Assembly: GCF_001831495.1 (NCBI RefSeq)
Contig: NZ_CP017689.1
Coordinates: 1,240,001-1,304,000, forward strand
From: Thalassotalea crassostreae
GTDB taxonomy: Bacteria; Pseudomonadota; Gammaproteobacteria; Enterobacterales; Alteromonadaceae
Direction of reading: 5' to 3'
DNA length: 64,000 bases
Shown in pieces: positions 47,798-56,902 of this stretch; within the stretch, counting starts at the first letter, position 1, and each line of letters opens with the position of its first letter. Both the position numbers and the translations under genes were made by a program. A model generated the notes under the pieces. The model made no database searches. It was not told where the DNA came from and saw only the letters and a list, made by a program, of their open reading frames with translations.

Positions 47798-48400
47798 TTG
47801 AATAACAACATCAATTTCTATAACAAACAAGCAAAGCAGTTACTTGAACAATATACCTCAGTAGCCGCAGAGTCAGTTCACCAAACTTGGATGCATTTAT
47901 TACCTAAAACTGGCCATGTATTAGACATTGGTGCTGGCGCCGGTAGAGATGCTGATTTTATTGCAAGTCGTGGGTTAAAGGTAACTGCTGTAGAGCCTGC
48001 CAGTGAGCTGTTAAGTTTAGCGAAACAAACATTCACGAACACAAACATTAATTGGTTAAGTGATTCTTTACCCATTCTCCATAAAACCCAAAAGTTAAAA
48101 CAAAGATATGATCTGATTTTAGTCAGTGCTGTATGGATGCACTTGACAGAAAGCGAGCAGGAACAATCGTTAAAAACGCTAGCCAAACTTTTAAAAGATA
48201 ATGGGTTGATCATTATTACTTTGAGAATTGGAACTTTCAATGATGGTAGAACATCTCATCCAATAAGCATTGATAAGATTAAAGAGCAGGCCATAAGCTA
48301 TAGTTTATCTTTGACACAATTATCTGATGCCGTTGATAAACTAAATCGTAATGATGTTACTTGGGAAACTGTTATGTTATCTAAAGAGATGAATAAATAA
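47798..48400 (+). CDS. Class I SAM-dependent methyltransferase
   Basis: 200 residues starting at TTG 47798 with AAAAGG 8 nt upstream. SAM-binding motif I VLDIGAGAGRDADFIA (about 46-61), motif II VTAVEPASE, post-motif LILVSAVWMHL. It lacks DNA-methylase catalytic motifs (no DPPY or PCQ), so it is probably a small-molecule or protein methylase of the UbiE/Tam type. The stop overlaps the HNH gene start (TAATG), a sign of translational coupling. Confidence 0.85.
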   Translation: MNNNINFYNKQAKQLLEQYTSVAAESVHQTWMHLLPKTGHVLDIGAGAGRDADFIASRGLKVTAVEPASELLSLAKQTFTNTNINWLSDSLPILHKTQKLKQRYDLILVSAVWMHLTESEQEQSLKTLAKLLKDNGLIIITLRIGTFNDGRTSHPISIDKIKEQAISYSLSLTQLSDAVDKLNRNDVTWETVMLSKEMNK

Positions 48401-49503
48401 TGAATCTAAGTAACTATTTTCAACTATTATTGAAAGATACTTCTACCTCGTATAAGTTTCTGTTTTTGAATGCAATAATTGATAGAGTTAACGCCACCGA
48501 CGAGCGATTATTATCACTAGATGATTTGATCATTGACATGCTAGTAACAGCTTGGTATCCAAACCAATTTTTTAAATTATCGTTTGGCAAACAAGACCAA
48601 ATAGGTAATTTGTTTCTAAGCCAAAACTTCAAGTATAAGAAGAAAATTTCACTAACTAGTTTGGGATTTAGAGATAAACTAAGGCAAGAAATTGTTGAAT
48701 CAGTTGATGTAAAGCAAGTTAGAAATAAATTATCTCAGTTTGTTCAATATCGCTTGTTGTCGCCATTTTTTAGCCAACAATTGCGGGGCCAAAAAGAATC
48801 TTCAAAAAATAACATCATCTATGAATTAGCGATAAATGAATTTGACTCGTTAATACCGCTTTATAAAATTGATAAATCCATCAACGCAATTGAAATACAC
48901 CCACAGTGGTTCAATTATATAAAACAGCATTACAGCCTATTGTTCAATTATATAAAGATTGAGTGGGCGACATACTTACAAAAAAACAACCCTGCAGTGC
49001 CATCTATCATGCTTAAACTTGAACCACCAGGTTCTAGAAGTAGTTTGAATTCGCAGTTAACTTTTTGGAACTCATATTTTACGGCAAATCAAGACGCTCG
49101 TTGTATTTATACAGGCGAACCATTGATTGAAATTAAGACTAGCTTAGATCACTTTTTGCCTTGGTCTTTTGTATGTCACGACAGGCTTTGGAATTTGGTA
49201 CCGGTATCAAGATCTTCAAATAGCAGTAAATCAAATAGCTTACCCTGTTTAAAAACTTATTTAGATAAATTTCTTGAAATTCAATATGATGCACTTAAGT
49301 ATAATAAGAGCATTATGGAAAACCAAAAATGGAACAGCTATGCCCAACCGTATTTAACGGACTTAGAATTAAGTAATGACAGCGAACTTGCAAACCCAAA
49401 TAGATTTGCAGCAGAGTTGGCTAAAGTTGTTGAAAACCAGCATTGGATAGCAAAACATAGTGGTTTTGATTATGGCTGGAAAGAGAAAATAATAGAATTC
49501 TAA
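48400..49503 (+). CDS. HNH endonuclease domain protein
   Basis: 367 residues. The N-terminal 220 residues are helical and unrecognised. The HNH fold lies at about 230-285: CIYTGEPL, LDHFLPWSFV (catalytic His), LWNLVPVSRSSNSSKSNSLP (Asn and final part). Translationally coupled to the methyltransferase. The pairing of this methylase and an HNH protein suggests a defence or restriction cassette; the target is unknown. Ends 37 bp before queE. Confidence 0.8.
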   Translation: MNLSNYFQLLLKDTSTSYKFLFLNAIIDRVNATDERLLSLDDLIIDMLVTAWYPNQFFKLSFGKQDQIGNLFLSQNFKYKKKISLTSLGFRDKLRQEIVESVDVKQVRNKLSQFVQYRLLSPFFSQQLRGQKESSKNNIIYELAINEFDSLIPLYKIDKSINAIEIHPQWFNYIKQHYSLLFNYIKIEWATYLQKNNPAVPSIMLKLEPPGSRSSLNSQLTFWNSYFTANQDARCIYTGEPLIEIKTSLDHFLPWSFVCHDRLWNLVPVSRSSNSSKSNSLPCLKTYLDKFLEIQYDALKYNKSIMENQKWNSYAQPYLTDLELSNDSELANPNRFAAELAKVVENQHWIAKHSGFDYGWKEKIIEF

Positions 49504-49540
49504 ATTAGCATAGAATTTTAATCATACTTAGAATTGGAAA

Positions 49541-50212
49541 ATGATGAACTATAAAATTAACGAAATATTCGAAACACTTCAAGGCGAAGGGACTTTTACA
49601 GGTCAGCCTTCAATATTTATTCGAATGCAAGGTTGCCCCGTAGGGTGTTCTTGGTGTGATACTAAACATACTTGGGACATATTACCCATTCAAGAATCTG
49701 ATAAAGAAAATATTTTAGCCAAAAAGACTGAAGATGATAGGTGGGGAAATTTCACTATTGAACAACTTATGTCTGTATTCCTAGCTAAAGGTTATCAAGC
49801 CAAACACGTAGTAATTACCGGGGGAGAACCATGCATGTATGATTTAAGCCCACTATGTAGTGAATTAGAAAATAATGGATATAGTTGCCAAGTAGAAACA
49901 TCAGGTACTTTTGAAGTTAAAGTTACTGATAATTGCTGGGTAACGGTATCGCCTAAAATCAATATGAAAGGCGGTTTCAAAGTCCTTAAATCCGCAGTTT
50001 TAAGGGCAAATGAGATCAAATTCCCTGTGGCAACGGAGCAGCACATCGATGATTTAAAAAGACTGCTGGGTGAGCATGATATTGTTAATAAACAAGTATA
50101 TATCCAACCTATAAGCCAAAAAGAAAGGGCTACCGCCTTAGCGATAAAATCATGTATAGCGAATAATTGGAGATTATCAGTGCAGGTACATAAATATATT
50201 GGAATAGAATAA
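49541..50212 (+). CDS. queE: 7-carboxy-7-deazaguanine synthase
   Basis: 223 residues (a second ATG follows immediately). Radical SAM enzyme with C32-x3-C36-x2-C39 in GCPVGCSWCDTKHTWD; substrate and SAM contacts in ITGGEPCMYDLSP, QVETSGT and VTVSPKINMKGG. It converts carboxytetrahydropterin to CDG, the step before preQ0 (QueC). preQ0 is the precursor both for queuosine in tRNA and for 7-deazaguanine in DNA. Next to the dpd genes it most likely feeds DNA modification. queD, queC and folE are not in the window. Confidence 0.9.
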   Translation: MMNYKINEIFETLQGEGTFTGQPSIFIRMQGCPVGCSWCDTKHTWDILPIQESDKENILAKKTEDDRWGNFTIEQLMSVFLAKGYQAKHVVITGGEPCMYDLSPLCSELENNGYSCQVETSGTFEVKVTDNCWVTVSPKINMKGGFKVLKSAVLRANEIKFPVATEQHIDDLKRLLGEHDIVNKQVYIQPISQKERATALAIKSCIANNWRLSVQVHKYIGIE

Positions 50213-50299
50213 TTTTTACTAATCGAATTGTTAATTTTAGTTGTTTAATATAGTGTAGATGTACAACCTTTTATAAAATAGTTTACAGGGAGTTAGCTA

Positions 50300-50401
50300 A
50301 TGTTTTTGTGTTACAAAAGTATACAAAATAACCAAAAGATTTCTATTAAGGTAGCATCTCTATTTTTTTCTAAAATAGTTGTTCATTCAAAGGAATATTA
50401 A
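50300..50401 (+). other. Possible 33-codon leader ORF before dpdE
   Basis: AGGGAG 8 nt before ATG; reads MFLCYKSIQNNQKISIKVAS and ends KEY. Its stop lies 2 nt before the dpdE start codon, an arrangement that could couple translation. A TATAAAAT lies at about 50272. May be chance. Confidence 0.3.
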
Positions 50402-50403
50402 AG

Positions 50404-53400
50404 ATGGTAAGCATAGGTGTCTTGGTTCGTTCAAAGTGCTTTTCCGGTATTGGCAAAGTTGTATTAATAAATGAAGAAACTGGATTTGCAGAAATCTCAT
50501 TTTTTGAATCTCCTTTATCACCAAATTCTCGGATTCAAACTTGTCTAATTAGTGAACTCAATCTAACGCAATTACATGACGAAGCAGTAATCTATTGTAA
50601 AAATAGTCAATCATCTAAATGGCAAAGGGCTCGATATGGTGGTAGTCGGCCAGATGACTTTCACTTGGTTATATATCGTTCAGGAGAGCAAGAAAGTTTA
50701 GATATTTCAGAAATATACATTTTAAATATTGCCAATAAAGATAATATTGATGTTAAAGCTTTTTTGGCTTCAAGAACGACAGATTCTCCTCGCTATAGTG
50801 AACCGCGTTCACAATTTATGTCTTCTTATATAAAGCAACGAAGCGCTTGCAGATCACTGTCTTCGCTATTAAGTACAAGTGTCGAATTGGAAGCGCATCA
50901 ATTGGCTATTGTTCGTAGGGTACTTCAAGATGATAATAAAAAATATTTGTTAGCTGATGAAGTTGGTCTGGGGAAAACCATAGAAGCGGGAATGATTATC
51001 CGAGAATTAATCATTGATAATCCAGATTCAGTAGTTATTATTTCAGTACCAGACCCCCTCGTCGAACAATGGAAGAATGAACTTGAAGAACGATTTTTTC
51101 TTGATGCTCTTTATGATGATACTGTCTTCATATGTTCACATAGTAATATTAGTAAAGTTTTACTAGACAACACTCCTACAGTATTAGTTATAGATGAGGC
51201 CCACCTTATATCTCCTTTGGCTTGGTCTGATAAGCTAACAGAAAAATATAAGTATGACCAAATTGCCGACGCCGCAAAGAATAGTGAAACATGCTTATTA
51301 CTCTCTGGTACCCCTTTAACCGGTAATGAAAATAATTTTTTGTCTATGCTTCATCTTCTTTCTCCTGAATCATACGAATTAACCGACAGTGGATTACAAT
51401 CTTTTAAAACTAAAATAGAAGAGAGAGAACGTTTAGGTGGAATATATCAGTCGTTAAATGATTCAAATGATAATTTCACATTAACAGATAATCTGAATTT
51501 AATTGCCGAAATGTTTCCCTTTGATGAAAAATTAAATCAACTACTTGATGAAACTCGACCACTTGTTGATTGGTCAAGCAATAGTTCTAGTGAAACCAGA
51601 ACAACAGCTATCAAGGTTTTACGACAATATTTAGGGGAAAACTATCGATTGCATCAAAGATTATTGAGAAACCGCCGAGAAGACCCAAGTGTAGCTTTTC
51701 TTTTTCCTGGACTCGATGGTGTGACTAGAGAAGTATGGTCTATAGATAAACAATCTATATCAATAGAACAATATTTAGATGGCTATAGAAATGAGTACTT
51801 AGAGTCAGGTCAACCTACACAAGCTATTACCCAAGATAACTATTACAGTTGGTTAGAAGATGCTTTAACAAGTCCAATGCTAATAGGTAATAGGGCGAAG
51901 ATATTATTAGAGCAAGGCGAAATGATGCCTTTTGAAGTTGATGTGTTGGAATCGTTAATTGAATTTTCAACTCAAGAGCAGCAACAAAAAGACTCTAAAT
52001 TGATTGAGGTAATAAAGTCATGCATTAATGAAAATGATAATAACCAACTTATCGTTTTTTGTGGCGAAAATAAAGTTTCCATGCATGTATATCAAACTTT
52101 AAAAAATGAGTTTGGTAATCAAGTTGAGTTACATCAGGTAGACAGTAAGCCAAAATTTTGTTCGTCTCCAAATATAAAAGTATTAGTTTGTGATAAGCAA
52201 GGGGAAGATGGGCTTAATCTGCATGGTGGTCGTAAATCAGTTTTACACTACAGTTTACCTTTATCGTTTTCTCGTATTGAGCAGAGACTTGGTAGGGTTA
52301 ATCGTTATAGTGCGGATATTAAAGCGTATCCGGTTAAGAGTATCGTGCTACTTCCTAATTGTGAATCATTTAGCAAAGCTTGGTTTGATTTACTAAATAG
52401 AGATGTTGGTATTTTTAATAATTCAGTTGCGAGTTTACAATATGTATTAGAAGAGTTTATAAATGAGGCTATGTCTAATTTGATTGTACAAGGAGTTAAT
52501 GTTTTATCTAACTTATCTGAACTATTAGGTGGAGTAAACGGCCAAGTTTACCAAGAAAGGCAAAAAGTAATAATACAAGAGCAGTTAAATAGTATGGAGG
52601 CAGATATTGAGGCAGTATCAATATTTACCGATTCATTAATTACATCCGATGATGAGGCTGAGAGTGACGCTTTACTTATGAGTATTTGGATTAAAGATTG
52701 TTTGCACTTTAAAAAATTACCTGGTGAGATTTTAGGAACGTTCAAGTATATATATACGAAGAATACATTGATGGATATTAATACTTTTATTTCTGATTGT
52801 ATTTTTGGTTTGGATTTTGAGAATAGTACATACAAGAGTCCAATGACTGAATTAATGAGTTTTGATAGAACAATTTGTTCTCAAGGACAGAAGATATACC
52901 CATTTAGGTATGGTCAGCCTTTCATAGAAGCCATTTATAAAACGTTATTAAATGACCGCCGTGGAATTTGTAGTGCTCGTATCCGAATACTCCAAAATAC
53001 TAAACTGCCGCAACCGGTCGCAGGGTTCAAGCTAGAATGGTTAGTTACCCACCAAGAATCAAAAACCACAAGTACAAATCAGAAAAAATTTGATGAAGTT
53101 TTTCCTCCTAAAATAGATACACAGTGGTACTTCTCATCAGGTACTGAAATTGACAATCCTAATATTATTAACTTACTTGAAAAACCATATGAATCGCATG
53201 GTGAAACCAAGTCTGCAATGTATAAGGATGTAAATTTGAGATCTGAACGATGGTCATTTATTGAAGAACACTTCCCTGAAGAAAGTTGGGCAGATACTGT
53301 TAATAAAGTATATGAAAATAGCGCAACAAATTTAAAAAGTAATTATCTAGAAAATGACTCGTTAAGTTTTGAATGTTTGTCCATGAGTGTCGTGATTTTA

Positions 53401-53412
53401 TATGGAAAATAA
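50404..53412 (+). CDS. dpdE: DpdE, SNF2-like helicase of the 7-deazaguanine DNA island
   Basis: 1002 residues. Superfamily 2 Snf2-type motor: motif I ADEVGLGKTIEAG (G188-T192), motif II VIDEAH at about 262-267, motif III LLSGTPLTGN, motif V CDKQGEDGLNLHGG, motif VI FSRIEQRLGRVNRY. The first 130 residues are an N-terminal SH3-like/RapA-like part; the C-terminal 300 are unassigned. In the Dpd island (Salmonella Montevideo type), the genes after dpdD are linked to restriction of unmodified DNA. Shine-Dalgarno AAAGGA upstream. Gene order E-F-G-H-I-J supports the naming. Confidence 0.8.
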   Translation: MVSIGVLVRSKCFSGIGKVVLINEETGFAEISFFESPLSPNSRIQTCLISELNLTQLHDEAVIYCKNSQSSKWQRARYGGSRPDDFHLVIYRSGEQESLDISEIYILNIANKDNIDVKAFLASRTTDSPRYSEPRSQFMSSYIKQRSACRSLSSLLSTSVELEAHQLAIVRRVLQDDNKKYLLADEVGLGKTIEAGMIIRELIIDNPDSVVIISVPDPLVEQWKNELEERFFLDALYDDTVFICSHSNISKVLLDNTPTVLVIDEAHLISPLAWSDKLTEKYKYDQIADAAKNSETCLLLSGTPLTGNENNFLSMLHLLSPESYELTDSGLQSFKTKIEERERLGGIYQSLNDSNDNFTLTDNLNLIAEMFPFDEKLNQLLDETRPLVDWSSNSSSETRTTAIKVLRQYLGENYRLHQRLLRNRREDPSVAFLFPGLDGVTREVWSIDKQSISIEQYLDGYRNEYLESGQPTQAITQDNYYSWLEDALTSPMLIGNRAKILLEQGEMMPFEVDVLESLIEFSTQEQQQKDSKLIEVIKSCINENDNNQLIVFCGENKVSMHVYQTLKNEFGNQVELHQVDSKPKFCSSPNIKVLVCDKQGEDGLNLHGGRKSVLHYSLPLSFSRIEQRLGRVNRYSADIKAYPVKSIVLLPNCESFSKAWFDLLNRDVGIFNNSVASLQYVLEEFINEAMSNLIVQGVNVLSNLSELLGGVNGQVYQERQKVIIQEQLNSMEADIEAVSIFTDSLITSDDEAESDALLMSIWIKDCLHFKKLPGEILGTFKYIYTKNTLMDINTFISDCIFGLDFENSTYKSPMTELMSFDRTICSQGQKIYPFRYGQPFIEAIYKTLLNDRRGICSARIRILQNTKLPQPVAGFKLEWLVTHQESKTTSTNQKKFDEVFPPKIDTQWYFSSGTEIDNPNIINLLEKPYESHGETKSAMYKDVNLRSERWSFIEEHFPEESWADTVNKVYENSATNLKSNYLENDSLSFECLSMSVVILYGK

Positions 53413-53414
53413 CA

Positions 53415-55970
53415 ATGAATGACATAACCGAATGGCATTATTTACATGCCACTCTTTTTGAATCAAATTCAAATTTAGATTCAAATTTAGATTCAAATTT
53501 AGATTTAACTAATCTTTATTATAAGCGATTGATAGTAGTACTTTTGTCCGAAAATGCTACTAAGATAGACAAGTTGTTAGCTTACAAAGATGCATTATGT
53601 GCTTGCCCTATTCTAGAAGTTAGCTTACCTATTTGTTTGGAAGTAACTGACGTTGAAATAGACTCATTGGGACTTAGTCTTGATGCTTTCAGGGAAAATA
53701 TATCTTTAACAGATAATATAACTTCTTTATTTAACCTAGATGAAGTAAAACCATTATATAAAATGCAAAAAAGAAGAAATGTTCAGGGTTATCCTATGGA
53801 TCCTTCTTTAATTGCCAAATTAAATAACCTTGATTTCACACACTACAAAGGCGAAGCTCAAAAAATGTCAGTGCGAACTGCATTGTTGACTGAACGAAAT
53901 AATACTTTAATTATTAATTTACCTACCGGAGTAGGGAAAACCTTAATTGCACATTCATTGGCGGCGTATTCAGAAGATAATGAATTAACACTGATTATTG
54001 TTCCTACAACTGGTCTAGCTATTGAACAAGGTAAACGAGTTAGAGAGTTGTTTAAAACAATGAATGTTGATCATGGAGGTAGTTATTTTTGGCATGGACA
54101 ACAGACTGGTCAACAGCATGAGGATATAAAAAATAAAATAAGAAATGGTGAGCAAAAAGTACTTGTTACTTCACCTGAATCCGCATGCCGTTCTTTACTA
54201 CCTACATTATTCTACGCAGCTAATAATAATCTTTTGGCTAATATAGTGATCGATGAAGCACATATAGTTGAGCAATGGGGCGTATCCTTCAGGCCAGACT
54301 TTCAAATATTTTCTGCGCTTGTGCATGCTTTAAGAGATAAGTCGAAATCAGGCATAAAATGTACTTTAATGTCAGCAACTTTTACTCAAAATTCGATTGA
54401 AGTATTAACTGAATTATTTGCTGTACCAGGTAAAGATATAATTGAAATACATGGCAGCTTCTTAAGACCTGAAATTCAATATAAGGTACATAAAGTAAAT
54501 TCATTTGAAGAGCATCAAAATTCAATTTGGCAGGCTATATCTGAATTACCCAAACCAATGGTTGTATATTCCGTAACACGTCAAGATGCCCAGTCCGTTT
54601 ATGATTTTATACTGAGTAAAGGTTTGGGGCGAGTTGAATTATTTACCGGTGCAACAGATAACCAAGAACGCGAAAAAATTCTAGAGCGTTGGAAGAATAA
54701 TGAATCAGATATCGTTGTTGCTACTTCGGCATTTGGTGTCGGCATGGATAAAGATGATGTACGAAGTATTGTACATGTAGCATTACCTGAAAATATAGAC
54801 CGATTTTATCAAGAGGTCGGGCGTTCTGGGCGCGATGGTAATGCAAGTCAGTCACTTTTGATCTATCAAGAGAAGGATTTCGATACTGCCAAAAGACTCA
54901 ATAATATTAAATTAATAACTGTAGGTTTGGGCTTAGAAAAATGGATTGATCTTTGGGAGCATGGAAAGGAGACACTTAACGGTAAAAGAATTGTTGATCT
55001 TACCACTATTCATAAAGGACTAAATTATCAGAGTATTAGTAATCAAGAATGGAATTGGCGTACTTTATTACTAATGCAAAGGTCTGGCTTAATCAATATT
55101 GAGTTTATCGAACCAACCCCACCTCAATGGGAGCCTAACTTAAATGAAAAAGAGCATCAAGTAAATACTTCTGCTTATTACTCAACATATTATAATGAAG
55201 TAACAATTGTCCCTTTAGATGATAACCATCTCGATAGAAGTACTTGGGATGAGAAAGTCGGTCCACAGAGAATAAAAGAAAAACAACACCAAAGTAAAAA
55301 TTTTTCTGTTTTAAAGCAATGGATAAAAAATAGTGATTTAGAGTGCTTCTCTTCAGTCTTGAGTGCTTTTTATACCATACATCAAATATTACCAGAGCCA
55401 ATCTGTGGTGGTTGTCCAAGTTGTGCCAAACGAGAAAATGTGACTATATTTTTTCCTGTACTTGGGCGGCTTGCACAAATTTATGGTCTTAAGAAACTTG
55501 TTGAATGGCGTCCTGGATTAAACTTGAATACATCGCTTCAAGGGGTTTATTATCCCGTTACAGAAAATAATGGTCGAAGAGATCCTGTAAAATCGCTGAT
55601 TCGAGCTTCTATATCATGGGTATCGTCTTTATTGGAAAACAAGCAAATAAATATAATCCGTACTGATTTTAACCATGTTGAGGCTATTCAATCCTATCTA
55701 CCAAGAGGTTTTAGTCAGTTCTGGGCATTTGAACCACTATATGAAAACCCTAACCTTTATGGTGTAAATAGACACGATTACTGGCCTGAACTAGTAATTG
55801 TACCTAATGATTTCTCCCAATTCCCTGATTTTTCTGTTGAGCATGATCAAGCACTTAAGTTAATTTTGGCAAAACAAGAATTAACAACGCCAATTAATCC
55901 TAATAGGGAATGGTGGTTATCTGACCCTCACGCAATCAGTTTAAATAATTTTTTATCGAGTATTAGCTAA
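53415..55970 (+). CDS. dpdF: DpdF, RecQ-like DEAH helicase
   Basis: 851 residues from ATG 53415, two bases after the dpdE stop. RecQ-type motor: LPTGVGKTLIAH (about 169-180), VIDEAHIVEQWG (about 278-289), MSATFT, then ATSAFGVGMDKDD and FYQEVGRSGRDG. C-terminal CGGCPSCAKREN could bind zinc with other cysteines. Residues 18-30 carry three copies of Ser-Asn-Leu-Asp encoded by a 12-bp tandem repeat. Probably the ATP-driven part of the restriction complex. Confidence 0.8.
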   Translation: MNDITEWHYLHATLFESNSNLDSNLDSNLDLTNLYYKRLIVVLLSENATKIDKLLAYKDALCACPILEVSLPICLEVTDVEIDSLGLSLDAFRENISLTDNITSLFNLDEVKPLYKMQKRRNVQGYPMDPSLIAKLNNLDFTHYKGEAQKMSVRTALLTERNNTLIINLPTGVGKTLIAHSLAAYSEDNELTLIIVPTTGLAIEQGKRVRELFKTMNVDHGGSYFWHGQQTGQQHEDIKNKIRNGEQKVLVTSPESACRSLLPTLFYAANNNLLANIVIDEAHIVEQWGVSFRPDFQIFSALVHALRDKSKSGIKCTLMSATFTQNSIEVLTELFAVPGKDIIEIHGSFLRPEIQYKVHKVNSFEEHQNSIWQAISELPKPMVVYSVTRQDAQSVYDFILSKGLGRVELFTGATDNQEREKILERWKNNESDIVVATSAFGVGMDKDDVRSIVHVALPENIDRFYQEVGRSGRDGNASQSLLIYQEKDFDTAKRLNNIKLITVGLGLEKWIDLWEHGKETLNGKRIVDLTTIHKGLNYQSISNQEWNWRTLLLMQRSGLINIEFIEPTPPQWEPNLNEKEHQVNTSAYYSTYYNEVTIVPLDDNHLDRSTWDEKVGPQRIKEKQHQSKNFSVLKQWIKNSDLECFSSVLSAFYTIHQILPEPICGGCPSCAKRENVTIFFPVLGRLAQIYGLKKLVEWRPGLNLNTSLQGVYYPVTENNGRRDPVKSLIRASISWVSSLLENKQINIIRTDFNHVEAIQSYLPRGFSQFWAFEPLYENPNLYGVNRHDYWPELVIVPNDFSQFPDFSVEHDQALKLILAKQELTTPINPNREWWLSDPHAISLNNFLSSIS

Positions 55971-56902
55971 TGGCACTTATTAATAACGCGAGTCCTGAAA
56001 GTCAGATAAATTTACTATGTTTAATTTATCGAGTTCTGTATCGTAATCCAAATAAATTTAACCAAGACGAATTATATGAAGTATGTCGTCCTGAAAGTAT
56101 TTTTCGTGCACATGATCAAATAAAACGGTTTAAAGGAAACTTAAATTTTTGGAATAATGACACTAGACAGTTGTGGGATGTAGATAATGATGGGAAATAC
56201 TATCTGTTAGAAAAATATGAAACTGAACCTGATATCTCAACTATTGCAAATGATGTATATAGAAAGCTTTTTAGAGTTACAGATTCTGAGTGCATATACG
56301 ACACAGATTTTTTAAATAATAAGAATAATAAAATAGCTCCCATTTATAGAACGTTAGCATTTGTTTTATCAACTCCAATATTTGCGCCACCTCTTTGGAG
56401 TAAAGGTTCTGAAATTATTTCTAGTGATTCCTTAGATAACTATTTAGGAAGTTATTTTCAGGAATATAGATTAAATGACTCCGAAAAGTCTTACTTTTTA
56501 GAATTTGCTCATTTTTTGGGCTTTGTAGAGGTTCAAGATAAAACAAGTCAATATATAGCTGATCCCACTAGGGCTATATTACCAGTATTACCGTTAATAT
56601 TTGCTAATACTAGGACTTTACCTATTAAGGACTTTATTATTAAATTAGCGTCTTTGATACCTGTTTTAGATGAAGGTTATTATAGAATAGAAGTCGAAAA
56701 AATAATGTCGAAAGGTCCAAGTATGAAAATTGAAAGTTCTAAATTTTCTCGTTCATTAAGTCATGCTTTATGTAGATTGCAGGCATTGAAGATTATTAAC
56801 TTTCCTCCTTCAAAATCAGATGATAAAAACATAATGAGTTTCTCTTCACTTCACAATAAACCATCGGTTAGTGAAATTAGATATATGCCAGGAGCAGTAT
56901 AA
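55970..56902 (+). CDS. dpdG: DpdG
   Basis: 310 residues, soluble. Starts with a 1-bp overlap (TAATG) on dpdF and ends with the same overlap on dpdH. No motif recognised beyond possible winged-helix character near the N-terminus (INLLCLIYRVLYRN, FNQDELYEVCR) and at the C-terminus. Named from its position between dpdF and dpdH; function in the restriction module unknown. Confidence 0.65.
   Translation: MALINNASPESQINLLCLIYRVLYRNPNKFNQDELYEVCRPESIFRAHDQIKRFKGNLNFWNNDTRQLWDVDNDGKYYLLEKYETEPDISTIANDVYRKLFRVTDSECIYDTDFLNNKNNKIAPIYRTLAFVLSTPIFAPPLWSKGSEIISSDSLDNYLGSYFQEYRLNDSEKSYFLEFAHFLGFVEVQDKTSQYIADPTRAILPVLPLIFANTRTLPIKDFIIKLASLIPVLDEGYYRIEVEKIMSKGPSMKIESSKFSRSLSHALCRLQALKIINFPPSKSDDKNIMSFSSLHNKPSVSEIRYMPGAV

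Noticed and set aside
47798..49503. Classical type II restriction-modification pair (methylase plus HNH)
   Set aside because: The methylase lacks DNA-methyltransferase catalytic motifs and is too short for a target-recognition domain.
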